Positions 13,875 to 24,300 of a stretch of DNA of 56,520 bases are shown here, one piece after another. The notes below the pieces were generated by a model. The model was not told the origin of the DNA and ran no database searches. It saw only the letters and a list, made by a program, of their open reading frames with translations. The stretch is taken from contig JAIKWU010000033.1 of assembly GCA_024684455.1 (NCBI GenBank), positions 1 to 56,520 of the forward strand. The letters are read 5' to 3'. Made by a program: the position numbers and the translations under genes. This DNA is from Bacteroidaceae bacterium (GTDB taxonomy: Bacteria > Bacteroidota > Bacteroidia > Bacteroidales > Bacteroidaceae). Each line of letters opens with the position of its first letter. Within the stretch, counting starts at the first letter, position 1.

Positions 13875-16655
13875 ATGTTCAGAAAAGATACCATAGAGAC
13901 ACGTCATATCAAGGGCGTCATCCTCACAATGCTCCTCGTGTGCTATAGCCATCTGGCTGTGGCACAGGAGTTTCGTTGTGAGAAGTTACCGACGCAGAGT
14001 CAACTGCCCGTGGCCAACGTCCATCGCATCATGCAGGATTCGGAGGGCTATATGTGGTATGCCACGGAGGGTGGGGGACTTTGCCGCGACGATGGATATA
14101 AAATCAGTGTGTTTCGCAGCGACCGAAACCATCCCGATGTGTTGGCGAGCAACGACATCACCTGTATCGCCGAAGATGCGCAGGGGCGCATTTGGTTTGG
14201 TACGACCAAGGGCGGTTACATTCTCGATAAGCGCGACTACAAGATACGTCCGCTGAAGGAGACGAATGGTAAGGGTGTGTCCTACATTTTCCGCCGTTTC
14301 AACGGAGAAATGCTTGTGTCGGTGGTAGGAAGCATCTATCATTTTTCATCCGAACAGAAGTTGCTCTATACCTATCCGACGGCACCTGGACGCAGGGACG
14401 CATGGGCTACCTCTTTTGTCGAAGATAAGGACCATCGCCTGTTTGTGAACGTCGTAAACGACGACATCTACTGTCTTGACGAGATGGCACATGAGTTGAA
14501 ACCGCTGAACTGGCCCTACAACAAGAGTGCCAACTATTTGGCAGCCGATACGGTTCGTGGCGGTTTATGGATTGGTACTTGGGGTTTGGGAGTGGTGCGT
14601 TACCAGAAAGATTTCAAGCGCCTGTTTCAGACAATGGGCGACGAGGGTGCCGACACGTTCCAGAGCCAGATTCTCAATGTGGTGGTCGATCAGAACCGCA
14701 ACATCCTCTGGGTCACCACGATGGAGGATATCTATGCCTATAGCATGGCTGCCGATTCGCTGCGCGCCCTCAACATTGCAGAAGCATTGCCTCAGGGAAA
14801 GAAAATCATTGACAATGCCATTCTTGACCGCCGTGGAAACCTCTGGGTTCCAGGCTATTCACCCCACACTTTCATCATCACCTCGGCCGACGGACAGATT
14901 CGCCGCGATGCTGTAACTCCGATGTCGGACAAGACGGGCTATCGCGTAATGGTGGACCGTATTCTACATGCCGACGGCGACTACTATTGGATTTGGCAGG
15001 GCCGCACGAACCTGTCGCTCTACAATGCTGCAACCAACGAACTCTCTTTCTCCAAAGAACAAACCATTGCACCTTCCTTTGCCACCTCTAAATGCTTAGT
15101 CGTCAGTGCAGACGGTCGGTCGGCTTGGGTGGCCCGTGGTAATGACATTCTTCGAGTTTGGCACGAAGGTATGACCATTCGTAACGAGATGTTCGCAACA
15201 GCCACATCCAATGTGACTTGTATCTGCGACGCTGGCGATGTGCTGTGGGTCGGATTGTCCGATGGAATCGCCCTTTTTGATAAGAAAACGCGAAATGGTA
15301 AGGTTTTGGTCGAAAAGACAGGGACCGTGCGCAAAATCGTGAAATCTTCCGTTGGAATCGCCTTTTTTGTCTCTGCAAAACTTGGATTCTGTTGTGTCGA
15401 TACTGATGGTAACGTGAAAGAACTCCAACCCGAGGGAGATTTCACTTCGGTTGCCATTACTGCTGACAATACGGTATGGGCAGCCACATCGGGCGGCAGT
15501 GTGTATTGTGTGATGCCCTCGAAGAAAGTTTCTTCTCTCAAAGCAGAGTTGTCCAAACATGCTACCAATGGTAACGGCGATACGGTGAAGGACCTCATCG
15601 TCGATGTTCGTGGGCATCTTTGGATACTTTCCGACCAATATCTGAAAGAGTTTAACCCCGCCAATGAGGCGAGTCGGGTCATTCGCAATACCGACAAGGA
15701 GGTCGATATGGACTATTTCCATACGCTGCAAGTGGATGGAGACAGTGTTTTACTCGGTGGAATCGGTGCTTTTTGCGTAATTGCTCCTTCCGGACAACTA
15801 GAAACGGCGAATGCAGAAGTTCGCCCCCGTGTAACCACGTTTTTTCTCGATGGAATCGAGTATTTTTGTGGAACAGACGAGGTGGAGATACCTAAAGGTA
15901 CGCGCGAGGCGGTATTGTGCGTCTCGACCTTCGACCCTCTCCATGCTGTCCAACTGCGTCTTTCCTATCGATTGTCTTCAAGCGAGGAATGGACCGATTT
16001 AGAACCAGGCCAGAACCGCATTTATCTTCGCTCGCTCGATCCTGGGGATTATGACCTTGAAGTGCGTGCAACCGATGAGTATGGGCGTTGGACTGAGGGA
16101 ACGCGCTGTCTGACCGTTCGTCAGATGGACGACTGGTGGCGAATGCCCTGGGTCCATTGGACGCTTCTGCTAATTATTCTGCCCTTGCTCCTTTTCTTGG
16201 TTTTGCGCTACCGTATGCGTTTGACCAAGATTTCGAAGATGCTCATGACGCGTCGCCTTTCTTTGGCATTCTCGTCCAAAGAACATTTGGAGAAACTACG
16301 AGCGAAACAGCAGACCAAGGCTGAGGCAGATGCTGAGTTTGTCGAACAGGTGCGCCAGAAAGTGAAGGAACATTTGGACAATACCGACTTCGGCGTCGTC
16401 GAACTCAGTGCCAGCATGTTCATGAGCCGCATGAATTTGTACCGTCGTTTACAATCGACGACAGGCGTCACTCCTAACGAATTTATCCGTACGGTCCGCC
16501 TTGAATCCGCAGCCGAATTGTTGCTTACTACTCAGTTGTCTGTGTCCGAAGTAAGCGACCGAACAGGGTTCGGAACACCACGTTATTTTGCCCGTTGCTT
16601 CAAGGAAAAGTACGGTGTGCTGCCCAAAGACTTTCGTAGTCAACGAGTGCCCTAA
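13875..16655 (+). CDS. Membrane-anchored propeller sensor with AraC-type DNA-binding domain
   Basis: A 926-residue protein. A signal/anchor lies at about 14-31, followed by a beta-propeller-like periplasmic region with repeated Trp-Gly/Trp-Tyr blade motifs (MWYATEGGGL, IWFGTTKGG, LWIGTWGLG). A Y_Y_Y-like Ig domain is at about 660-750 (YRLSSSEEWTDLEPGQNRIY). One membrane helix at about 757-780 leads through a 50-residue cytoplasmic linker to an AraC helix-turn-helix pair (about 830-926, ending GFGTPRYFARCFKEKYGVLP). No histidine kinase or receiver domain is present, unlike the hybrid two-component systems of Bacteroidetes. It likely senses a glycan and controls the adjacent GH30 gene, whose promoter holds three TGTAAC half-sites. 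Confidence 0.8.
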   Translation: MFRKDTIETRHIKGVILTMLLVCYSHLAVAQEFRCEKLPTQSQLPVANVHRIMQDSEGYMWYATEGGGLCRDDGYKISVFRSDRNHPDVLASNDITCIAEDAQGRIWFGTTKGGYILDKRDYKIRPLKETNGKGVSYIFRRFNGEMLVSVVGSIYHFSSEQKLLYTYPTAPGRRDAWATSFVEDKDHRLFVNVVNDDIYCLDEMAHELKPLNWPYNKSANYLAADTVRGGLWIGTWGLGVVRYQKDFKRLFQTMGDEGADTFQSQILNVVVDQNRNILWVTTMEDIYAYSMAADSLRALNIAEALPQGKKIIDNAILDRRGNLWVPGYSPHTFIITSADGQIRRDAVTPMSDKTGYRVMVDRILHADGDYYWIWQGRTNLSLYNAATNELSFSKEQTIAPSFATSKCLVVSADGRSAWVARGNDILRVWHEGMTIRNEMFATATSNVTCICDAGDVLWVGLSDGIALFDKKTRNGKVLVEKTGTVRKIVKSSVGIAFFVSAKLGFCCVDTDGNVKELQPEGDFTSVAITADNTVWAATSGGSVYCVMPSKKVSSLKAELSKHATNGNGDTVKDLIVDVRGHLWILSDQYLKEFNPANEASRVIRNTDKEVDMDYFHTLQVDGDSVLLGGIGAFCVIAPSGQLETANAEVRPRVTTFFLDGIEYFCGTDEVEIPKGTREAVLCVSTFDPLHAVQLRLSYRLSSSEEWTDLEPGQNRIYLRSLDPGDYDLEVRATDEYGRWTEGTRCLTVRQMDDWWRMPWVHWTLLLIILPLLLFLVLRYRMRLTKISKMLMTRRLSLAFSSKEHLEKLRAKQQTKAEADAEFVEQVRQKVKEHLDNTDFGVVELSASMFMSRMNLYRRLQSTTGVTPNEFIRTVRLESAAELLLTTQLSVSEVSDRTGFGTPRYFARCFKEKYGVLPKDFRSQRVP

Positions 16656-16741
16656 ATGTAACGCATTTTGTTTTTGTTACATTTCGGACACTTCTTCGTT
16701 ACACCATAACTCCTTGATACATAGCAATCGCTATAACTTTG
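16656..16741 (+). promoter_or_regulatory. GH30 promoter with three TGTAAC half-sites
   Basis: ATGTAAC (16656-16662), GTTACAT (16676-16682) and GTTACA (16698-16703) are centred about 20-21 bp apart. TTG (16714-16716) and TAACTTTG (16734-16741) follow. The placement just upstream of -33 suits an AraC-type activator, plausibly the regulator encoded directly upstream. Confidence 0.55.
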
Positions 16742-16781
16742 CCGCCGAAATCGTATCGACAGCAAATTTATTTTATATCGT

Positions 16782-19700
16782 ATGAAAAAGAAAACTTATT
16801 TGAATTGTTCGTGCCTTGGTGCGCTATTGTGTTTGTTGGGAACGACAGCACAGGCTCAAGGTCAGTTGAAAGCGTTACAGTTTACCTCGACGCAGAAAGA
16901 AGCGTGGACAGTAAAACGAGCTGAAGTGAAGACGACGGTTGTTGGAAAACCGCAGGCGGTGTTCTCGACGAGTGACGTTATGAGTACCTTCCAGGCGTGG
17001 GGCACATGCTTCAACGAACTGGACTGGTATGCCCTTCAGTGTCTGACGCCTGAAGCACAACAAGCGTATTACGAGCGTATGTTTTCGCCGACCGGCGACC
17101 TTCGTTTTGCTTTGGGGCGAATTCCTGTTGGTGCCAGTGACTATGCCGGACCCGAAAATTTCTATGACCCTGCAGTGTTCCATCAGCGTAACGAACCCAT
17201 CAATTTGGCAGAGTCATGGTATTCCTGCGACGAGATGCCAGTAGGTGAGACCGACTTCAACATGGAACACTTTACTATCGAGCGCGATAAGAAGCACATT
17301 ATTCCCTTCATTAAGAAGGCGCAGGAGCAGAACCCAGATATGACATTCTGGTGCTCACCGTGGAGCCCCCCGCAGTGGATGAAGAAGAGTCACCACTATT
17401 CGAACCGTGCTGGCTATGGCAACGGACTTGATACGACCTATCCGTCATATACATCGACACAGTTCATTATGGAACCCGATTATCTGCGTGCCCATGCCCT
17501 CTACTTCAGCAAGTTCATCACGGCCTACGGCGAAGAGGGTATTCCCATCACTGGCATGTGCTATCAGAATGAGGCCTATACCTGCAACTACTATCCCAAT
17601 ACGTCGTGGGAGGCAACGAGTACAGCCATCTTCAACGCTGACTATTTGATTCCTTTCATGCGTGAGCATCATCCTGGTGTGAAGGTATGGCTTGGTACGA
17701 TGAATACGAACCATGTGGATGATGTTTATGAAGTCATTCTGAACTACCGCTCGAAGCACGAAAACCCCGATTTCAACGGGAAAAAACTGAGCGAACTCTT
17801 CGATGGAATCGGATTCCAATGGGAAGGTCGTGACGCCATCGGTACGTTGCGCCAGCGTTATCCCGACCTGGAGTTCATACAGACGGAGAGCGAGTGCGGA
17901 AATGGCACATTCGATTGGGGTGCAGGCGCGCATACGTTTGAATTGATACACCACTATCTGAACAACGGTTGCGTGACCTATACCAACTGGAACAGCATCC
18001 TCGGTGGTAATGGTCGTGGTCCGTTCATGAACTGGTGGCAGAACGGTCTTTTGCACCTCGATATTAACAAAGGTGTGGCCTACTACACGCCTGAGTTTTA
18101 CGCTTATAAGCACTACAGCCACTTTATCGGCAACGGCACGAAAATCCTGAAAAAGAGCAGCAACCAGCCGCTTGTCCTTGCAGCCCAGCAGCCCGACGGC
18201 ACGATTGTGGTAGTTGTAGGCAATGAGAGTGGTGGCGAGCGCACGTTGACGTTCGCAGTCGATGACAAATACATGAGTGTGTGTGTGCCCGCCAAATCCT
18301 ACAATACTTTCGTTATTGGAGATGCAGAAACTATCGATGAAATGGCGGAAAATGAAGGATTGGTGGAAACGACGGAGGAAATTACCAACTGCACCAGCCT
18401 GATTCAGAATCCAACGTTTGCCAGCACGACTGGTTGGACGAAGGAGAATGTCGGCAGTGTTGATGCCAGTGCGATGAATGTGCTGGAACAACGCGCTTAC
18501 AACAGTTTTTCGACCAATTTCACGTCGATGGATGTCCATCAAGATCTGCTGAACCTGCCTGCAGGCACGTATTGGCTGACCTGTCGCAGTGTGTGTGGCG
18601 AAGGTCTTATCACCGACCAACATGTCTATATCATCGGTTATGATGACGATGCGGAAACTTCTGAAAACAAGGCTGTTTCACCTGTCAAGACGAACGACGC
18701 CTGGGATGCACTCAGTTGGGAGTTGCAGACGACTGGCCGCATCACCATCGAGGAAGGTCAGAACCTTCGTGTTGGCTATTGCTCGACGTCGAACGGTGGT
18801 CAGTCGGGCTGGTTTGCCGTGACCGATTTCCAACTGTATCGGCTGGGTGAGGATGTCGAAGGCGAGGCAGCCGAGGCAGCAGCCTTGGCACAGCGTCTGG
18901 CAGAGGCGAAGGCACAATATGATGTGGTAAAGGCTGAAGCCCAGACACTCGTTGATGACGTTGACAATCGCTATGAAGAGAGCGCAAAAACCTCGTTGAA
19001 TTCGGTGATTTTGGCTCAGGCAACTCTCATCGAAACCTTGCAAGACCCCGTTGCTTTTGCCGACCTGATTACAGAACTGCGTGAGGCGATGGAGATGGTG
19101 AAAGCCACGGGCACGTTCAGTGAGTTTGAGGGTAATGCTCCAGTGGCTGGCGATACCTATTATCTGTATAACATCGGTCAGCATCGTTTTGTGAACATCG
19201 GCTACGGATCTTATGGTACGCAGATGGGTCTGGACGACGTCGGTCTGGAGTTCACGCTCGAGGCCAACGGCAGCAACTTCGTCCTGAAGACCGCCACCAT
19301 CGGTTCGAATACCTACTACGGCTGGCTCAATGTCAGTCCTCGCAGCAGCGTTGCATTGCCCAGCGGCATCGATGCCCAGTACTACCTGAACAGCACGAGC
19401 AGCAAAGAATCGTTGTCCTTTACGCTAACCAACGTGCCAGGCATTGACAACGTCTATTCCATCCAGTTCCCAGGTAATGGCAGCAAGTATCTCGCCTACG
19501 ACCCCACTTATCCCACGATTGTGTGGCTGCAAAGCGACGGCACGCCCAACAATGCCAAGTGGCAACTAGTCAAGAAGAGCGACCGTCTGGCTGCTCTCAA
19601 GACATACAACGGCGGCAATGCCTCGTTCATGATTGTCAATCCTGACTTCTACCACGACTACAATGCGGGTTGGAACGACTTTGTGTATGACAATGGCACA

Positions 19701-20831
19701 CTCAAGTCGCACGTTGAAAATGCCGCCTACCAAGGCCTTTTCCGTCTGATTGACAAGACTCCAGGCACGTTCAACCTTAGCCAGACCCTCGAAGGTCTGC
19801 CTGCAGGTCGTTATAGTCTCACCGTCGATGGCTACTACAGCAATGGCGACGACAACGACCACACTACCGTCAATGCCTACCTCTATGCCAACGACGCCTC
19901 GACGCCCATCCAGCAAATGCACAACGGCGCGACCACCGAGCGTGTGAGCGATTCGGAACGAGCCTACACCATCGACGGCACGACGTATTATATGCCCGAG
20001 TGGTACAGCACTGAGGCTCCGTTTGTCTATTTCGCCAAAGGGTTTTATCCCAACGAGTTGCAGTTTGATTACTACGGCAAAGAACCTCTTACCATTGGTG
20101 TGAAGGACGAGGTTGGTAAGTATGACCAGGGTACTTGGGTGGACCTGACCCATTTTCGTCTTCAGTATTTGGGTGGTCTGACACTTTCGCTCAGCGATGT
20201 CTCTGAAAATGGCTATGAACCCGACGTCGAATACAAAACCGTGACGCTGACACGCAACTTCAAGCAAGGTTGGAACTCGCTCAGTCTTCCCTTTAGCACG
20301 ACACCAGCAGCCGTGGGAGGCGAGGGCAGTTACGTGGCCCAGATCCAGTCGGCAACGACTGCTTCCGACGGCACCGTCATCCTTCATTTTGCGCCAAGCG
20401 ATGTCATAGAGGCTAACCAGCCTTATTTCCTCTATGTTGCCGAAAACACCTACACACCCTCGTTCAGCGATGTGACCGTTGTGGCCGAGCAGTCGCAGAC
20501 ATACGTTGCCCCCGAAAGCGCCGAATGGTCCATGGTCAGCAACTTTACACCCGCCAAGAGCCTTTGGAACGAGTATTTCCTGCAGGACGGCACCATCTGG
20601 CTTGGCGCCGAGAATGCTATGACCAACGGTCTGCGTGCCTATATCCACTACAGCGGTACGGACGAAGTGAAGGCTGTGCGTGCCGAGTGGGAAGAGGAAC
20701 CGACAGGAATGGTGGCTATAAGTACAAAGAACCAAGTACAAAGTACGATTTATGACCTTACAGGCCGCAAAGTAACAATGCCTGTACACGGTCTCTACAT
20801 CCAGAATTCCCGAAAAATCTTAATCAAATAA
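16782..20831 (+). CDS. Secreted GH30-family glycoside hydrolase with binding modules and sorting tail
   Basis: A 1349-residue protein. Residues 1-25 are a signal peptide (ends TAQA). The GH30 domain spans about 35-530: acid/base Glu264 in CYQNEAYT and nucleophile Glu369 in FIQTESECGNG; WCSPWSPPQWMK is also typical. GH30 members act on beta-1,6-glucan, glucosylceramide or xylan; the cluster's GH128 makes beta-1,6-glucan attractive, but the subfamily is not proven. Binding-like modules follow (about 545-700, 780-930, 945-1140), then a SLSLPFS module and the tail IYDLTGRKVTMPVHGLYI. The linker before the tail is encoded by an AGTACAAAG micro-repeat (20721-20747). A small Leu-Trp protein starts nine bases after the stop. 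Confidence 0.85.
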   Translation: MKKKTYLNCSCLGALLCLLGTTAQAQGQLKALQFTSTQKEAWTVKRAEVKTTVVGKPQAVFSTSDVMSTFQAWGTCFNELDWYALQCLTPEAQQAYYERMFSPTGDLRFALGRIPVGASDYAGPENFYDPAVFHQRNEPINLAESWYSCDEMPVGETDFNMEHFTIERDKKHIIPFIKKAQEQNPDMTFWCSPWSPPQWMKKSHHYSNRAGYGNGLDTTYPSYTSTQFIMEPDYLRAHALYFSKFITAYGEEGIPITGMCYQNEAYTCNYYPNTSWEATSTAIFNADYLIPFMREHHPGVKVWLGTMNTNHVDDVYEVILNYRSKHENPDFNGKKLSELFDGIGFQWEGRDAIGTLRQRYPDLEFIQTESECGNGTFDWGAGAHTFELIHHYLNNGCVTYTNWNSILGGNGRGPFMNWWQNGLLHLDINKGVAYYTPEFYAYKHYSHFIGNGTKILKKSSNQPLVLAAQQPDGTIVVVVGNESGGERTLTFAVDDKYMSVCVPAKSYNTFVIGDAETIDEMAENEGLVETTEEITNCTSLIQNPTFASTTGWTKENVGSVDASAMNVLEQRAYNSFSTNFTSMDVHQDLLNLPAGTYWLTCRSVCGEGLITDQHVYIIGYDDDAETSENKAVSPVKTNDAWDALSWELQTTGRITIEEGQNLRVGYCSTSNGGQSGWFAVTDFQLYRLGEDVEGEAAEAAALAQRLAEAKAQYDVVKAEAQTLVDDVDNRYEESAKTSLNSVILAQATLIETLQDPVAFADLITELREAMEMVKATGTFSEFEGNAPVAGDTYYLYNIGQHRFVNIGYGSYGTQMGLDDVGLEFTLEANGSNFVLKTATIGSNTYYGWLNVSPRSSVALPSGIDAQYYLNSTSSKESLSFTLTNVPGIDNVYSIQFPGNGSKYLAYDPTYPTIVWLQSDGTPNNAKWQLVKKSDRLAALKTYNGGNASFMIVNPDFYHDYNAGWNDFVYDNGTLKSHVENAAYQGLFRLIDKTPGTFNLSQTLEGLPAGRYSLTVDGYYSNGDDNDHTTVNAYLYANDASTPIQQMHNGATTERVSDSERAYTIDGTTYYMPEWYSTEAPFVYFAKGFYPNELQFDYYGKEPLTIGVKDEVGKYDQGTWVDLTHFRLQYLGGLTLSLSDVSENGYEPDVEYKTVTLTRNFKQGWNSLSLPFSTTPAAVGGEGSYVAQIQSATTASDGTVILHFAPSDVIEANQPYFLYVAENTYTPSFSDVTVVAEQSQTYVAPESAEWSMVSNFTPAKSLWNEYFLQDGTIWLGAENAMTNGLRAYIHYSGTDEVKAVRAEWEEEPTGMVAISTKNQVQSTIYDLTGRKVTMPVHGLYIQNSRKILIK

Positions 20832-20840
20832 TTTAGCCGC

Positions 20841-21020
20841 ATGAAGCCAAAATATACCGTTCCCACAGTTCATCAAACGACTGTGGAAGCCCGAGGTATG
20901 TTCTTTGAGAACATCAGTTTCCCTGTCGGCACCGACCCTCACGGTGGATGGAGCGATGCCAAAGTGCGTGACCAACAGATGCCCGATACTGAAGATCCTT
21001 GGCAGAAAGGGCTTTGGTAA
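20841..21020 (+). CDS. Small Leu-Trp-ending protein, copy 3
   Basis: A 59-residue protein starting MKPKYTVPTV and ending WQKGLW. It lacks the long acidic run of copies 1 and 2 but keeps the N-terminal K-x-Y-x-x-P, the HGG turn, (D)AKVRD and the Leu-Trp end. It has no signal peptide. It starts nine bases after the GH30 stop and is followed by a terminator, so it is almost certainly cotranscribed with GH30. That placement, repeated beside other giant proteins, is the main clue to a linked role. Function unknown. Confidence 0.75.
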   Translation: MKPKYTVPTVHQTTVEARGMFFENISFPVGTDPHGGWSDAKVRDQQMPDTEDPWQKGLW

Positions 21021-21052
21021 CCATCGGTCAGTCCGATAAAACATCACAACAT

Positions 21053-21095
21053 TGACACCGCAGTGCATTTTCAGTTGCACTGCGGTGTCATTATT
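21053..21095 (+). terminator. Intrinsic terminator after the GH30 unit
   Basis: A perfect 15-bp stem (21053-21067 with 21076-21090) followed by a T-rich stretch. It lies 32 bases after the small protein's stop. Confidence 0.85.
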
Positions 21096-21234
21096 TCTGT
21101 ACTCTGTGAAATTAAAACCCCTCCATTTGGTCGATTATTTGTAAACTTGAAAATCATTGCTCTGAAACCACATCCCTCGCGCGCGCAAAACGAATCATTT
21201 ATACAAAAAAAACAGATTTTGTTGTAATTGTGTC

Positions 21235-21263
21235 TTTGTTTTGTGCATTTTTGCTTATCTTTG
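21235..21263 (+). promoter_or_regulatory. Promoter of the GH128 gene
   Basis: TTTG at 21235-21238 and TATCTTTG at 21256-21263 fit the consensus with a 17-base spacer, 60 bases before the ATG. Between 21096 and 21234 only AT-rich sequence was seen. Confidence 0.6.
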
Positions 21264-21323
21264 TCCGATTATTGTTTTTTATGAACAACCTAATAAACGG
21301 AAAACTACTTAACTAACAACAAA

Positions 21324-24300
21324 ATGAAGCCCTTACAAATACTATTGGTGTCTCTGCTGATGACTTTGTCAATGCAGGCAGCAAACACCCAACGGACAGT
21401 AACTCAAGTGACGAGCACAGTAACCATCTCTCAGGCATGGGATTACCACATCACCTCAACGACACCTTTTGCTACAACAGGTAGTGTGAACATTACCAAT
21501 GCCGATGCTGTTGTCATCTTCGACAATGTGCAGCCGTATGAATCGCAAGCCTATCTGTCTTTCATTAAAATTAACGGTGCTGCAGCGGTGAATCACACGA
21601 ACTGCCAGATAAAGATTTACAATAAGGGTACCATCATCATGCCCCACGGCGATTCGTTCCAGCCGCTCACATGCTATACGACGGCATCCTATGGCGGAAC
21701 TTCATACAGCAATTATAATGTAGGTACGAAGTACAACCTGACAACGGCTCAGTTGAACAATCAAATCAAGAGTTTCCATCTGAAACGTGGCTACATGGTC
21801 TGCATGTCGAACCGTGCTGACGGACTCGGTGTGAACCGCCTCTGGGTGGCTGCCGACGAGGATCTCAGCGTAGCATTGCCCAACGAGTTGGCCGGTCGTG
21901 TATCGTGGCTGCGCATCACCCAGTGGAACAATGTCTCGAAGAAGGGATTGGCCGGCAATGACAAGACTGTAAACGATGCGCTTGAAACGACGTGGATGTA
22001 CAATTGGGATGCTACGGGCACTACAGCCATGAATCAGGAATACGTGACGATGCTCCGTCAGCGATGGTGGCCTTCTGCAGAGGAATGCGACAACAACACC
22101 GCCACTTGTATTTTGGGCCAAAACGAACCTGAAAACACAGGAGACGCCAATGAATCTCAGTATGCCCGTAGTGCTGCAGAGGTTCTTGACCAGGACTGGG
22201 TAAAACTCATGCAGACGGGTAAACGACTGGGTTCGCCAGCTCCGTCAAACTATGCCAACGGATGGCTGGAATCATTCATGAATGGTATTGAAGAACGTGG
22301 TTGGCGATGCGACTTTGTGGCTCTCCATTGCTATTGGTATAGCGATTGGAGTTCATGGAAGAGCACACTCGACGGTATCTACAACAAATATAAACGCCCT
22401 ATTTGGATTACTGAGATGAACTATGGTGCCAACTGGACCGGCTGGCCAGGGTCAGGCACAAGCGGTTCGGCTGCCAATCAGCAGATAGAGTACGACCACA
22501 TGAAGCCTATCCTCGATGGTCTGGCCAGCACGGGCTACATCGAGCGCATCGCTGTCTATAACAATGTGCAGGAATGCCGATACTTCTATCTGAACGGAGC
22601 ACCGACACAAATCGGAACTTACTATGCCAATCTTGACATGGGACTGGCCTACAACAAGAATTACACAGAGATCTTCCCCACTCCCGTCTATTCAGCCATT
22701 ACCAACCTGTCGAAATCGTATAATTTCGGCACACAGACCGTCACACTTTTCTGGACAGACCCCAATGGCGACCTGTCCAACAAGTTGGAAGTCCAAATGA
22801 GCAGCAACAACGGTTCAAGTTGGACAACAGTGGGTACCATTACATCGATTGTAGAAGACGGCAGTTATCAATACGACTATACCTTGCCAAGCAACACGTC
22901 CAACACCAGTTTCCAATTCCGCATCAAGCAGACATCTTTTGCCAATGCAACCTACTACAGCAATGTGGAGTCGCAGATCATCATGACCAATATCAGCGAA
23001 AGCAGCACCAATGTCGATGTGACGGGTGTGCTGGCAAATCCTGCTTGTGGCAGCATAACAGGCTGGGATTGCTGGAATGCTTCTCAGGCTGCATGGCAGC
23101 AGCAAGGTGCCAGTTATACGAACGGCAGTGTTACTATCAGTGGTTTTCTGGAGCGTTGGCAGGACTCAGGCAATCCCAGCACTCTGTCCGACTCGTATGC
23201 TCGCCAGGCTTTGTCAGGACTGCCGAACGGCATCTATGTGCTTGAAGCCGATGTGCTGGCCTGCAACCAGAACAATTCGATGACCTATACCAACGACCAG
23301 AAGGGCGTGTATCTCTATGCCAAAGGTTATCGTTCAAACCGCGTAGAGTTCACGACAGGCAACGGAGCACCGGTCCATCAGAGCGTTACCACATACGTCA
23401 ATGACAACACGCTGACCGTCGGCTTTATGACTGACTTCACACGTGATAACTGGATTGCCTTTGACAATGTGAAACTGACGTACAATGGTGGTACTGCTGA
23501 TATATTCAAAAGCAAAATCAATACAACCATCACAGCGGCGAACAATGCCAAAAGCGGTGCTACGACGGCTGTGCAGGAAGCCATTACCGCTGCTGTCACT
23601 GAGGCACAGACCGTTCGCGACGCTGCGACATCGACCGTGACCGACTACTGCGAAGTTTTGGCTCGTTTGGAAAACCTGACCTTGCAGGCGCAAGGCAATA
23701 ACGTGTTGACCTACTACAGCGACGATGACCGTTGGGCGCACAATATCACGCCTACTACCGCCTTCTCAACCAAAGAATACTACAATGCTGCTCCCTTCGA
23801 CTTCAACCGTCAACTGACCAACCTCTCAGCCGGTGTTTATACACTGAAGGTGCAGGCATTCCAGCGTCCTGGCAGTAATGCTGAAGCCCAGACGCACTAT
23901 GCTGCTGCTCCCGAAACCAACATCGAGGGCTATCTCTACGTGGGTGATAAGGAGAAGAAACTGCGTAGCGTCATGGACGATGGACTCACATCGTCCCAGT
24001 CTGGGTGTAGCGAATATCAAAATACACGTACTGGCAAGTATGTCCCCAACGACATGCACACTGCCAACGTCTATTTCTCGCAAGGTCTCTACGAGAACGA
24101 ACTTTCGTTCCTTGTCCGCGAAGACGGTTCGACGATGCAGGTCGGTGTGAAATCGACTAAGAACGGAGGTGCCTACTGGACCATCTTCGACAACTTCCGC
24201 CTGATTTACAAAGGTAAGTCGGCCGCGGCCCTCAAAGAATACATGGACGAACTCATTGCGGAAGTGTTTGACGCTCCGATGTACCATGTGGCAAAGGAAA

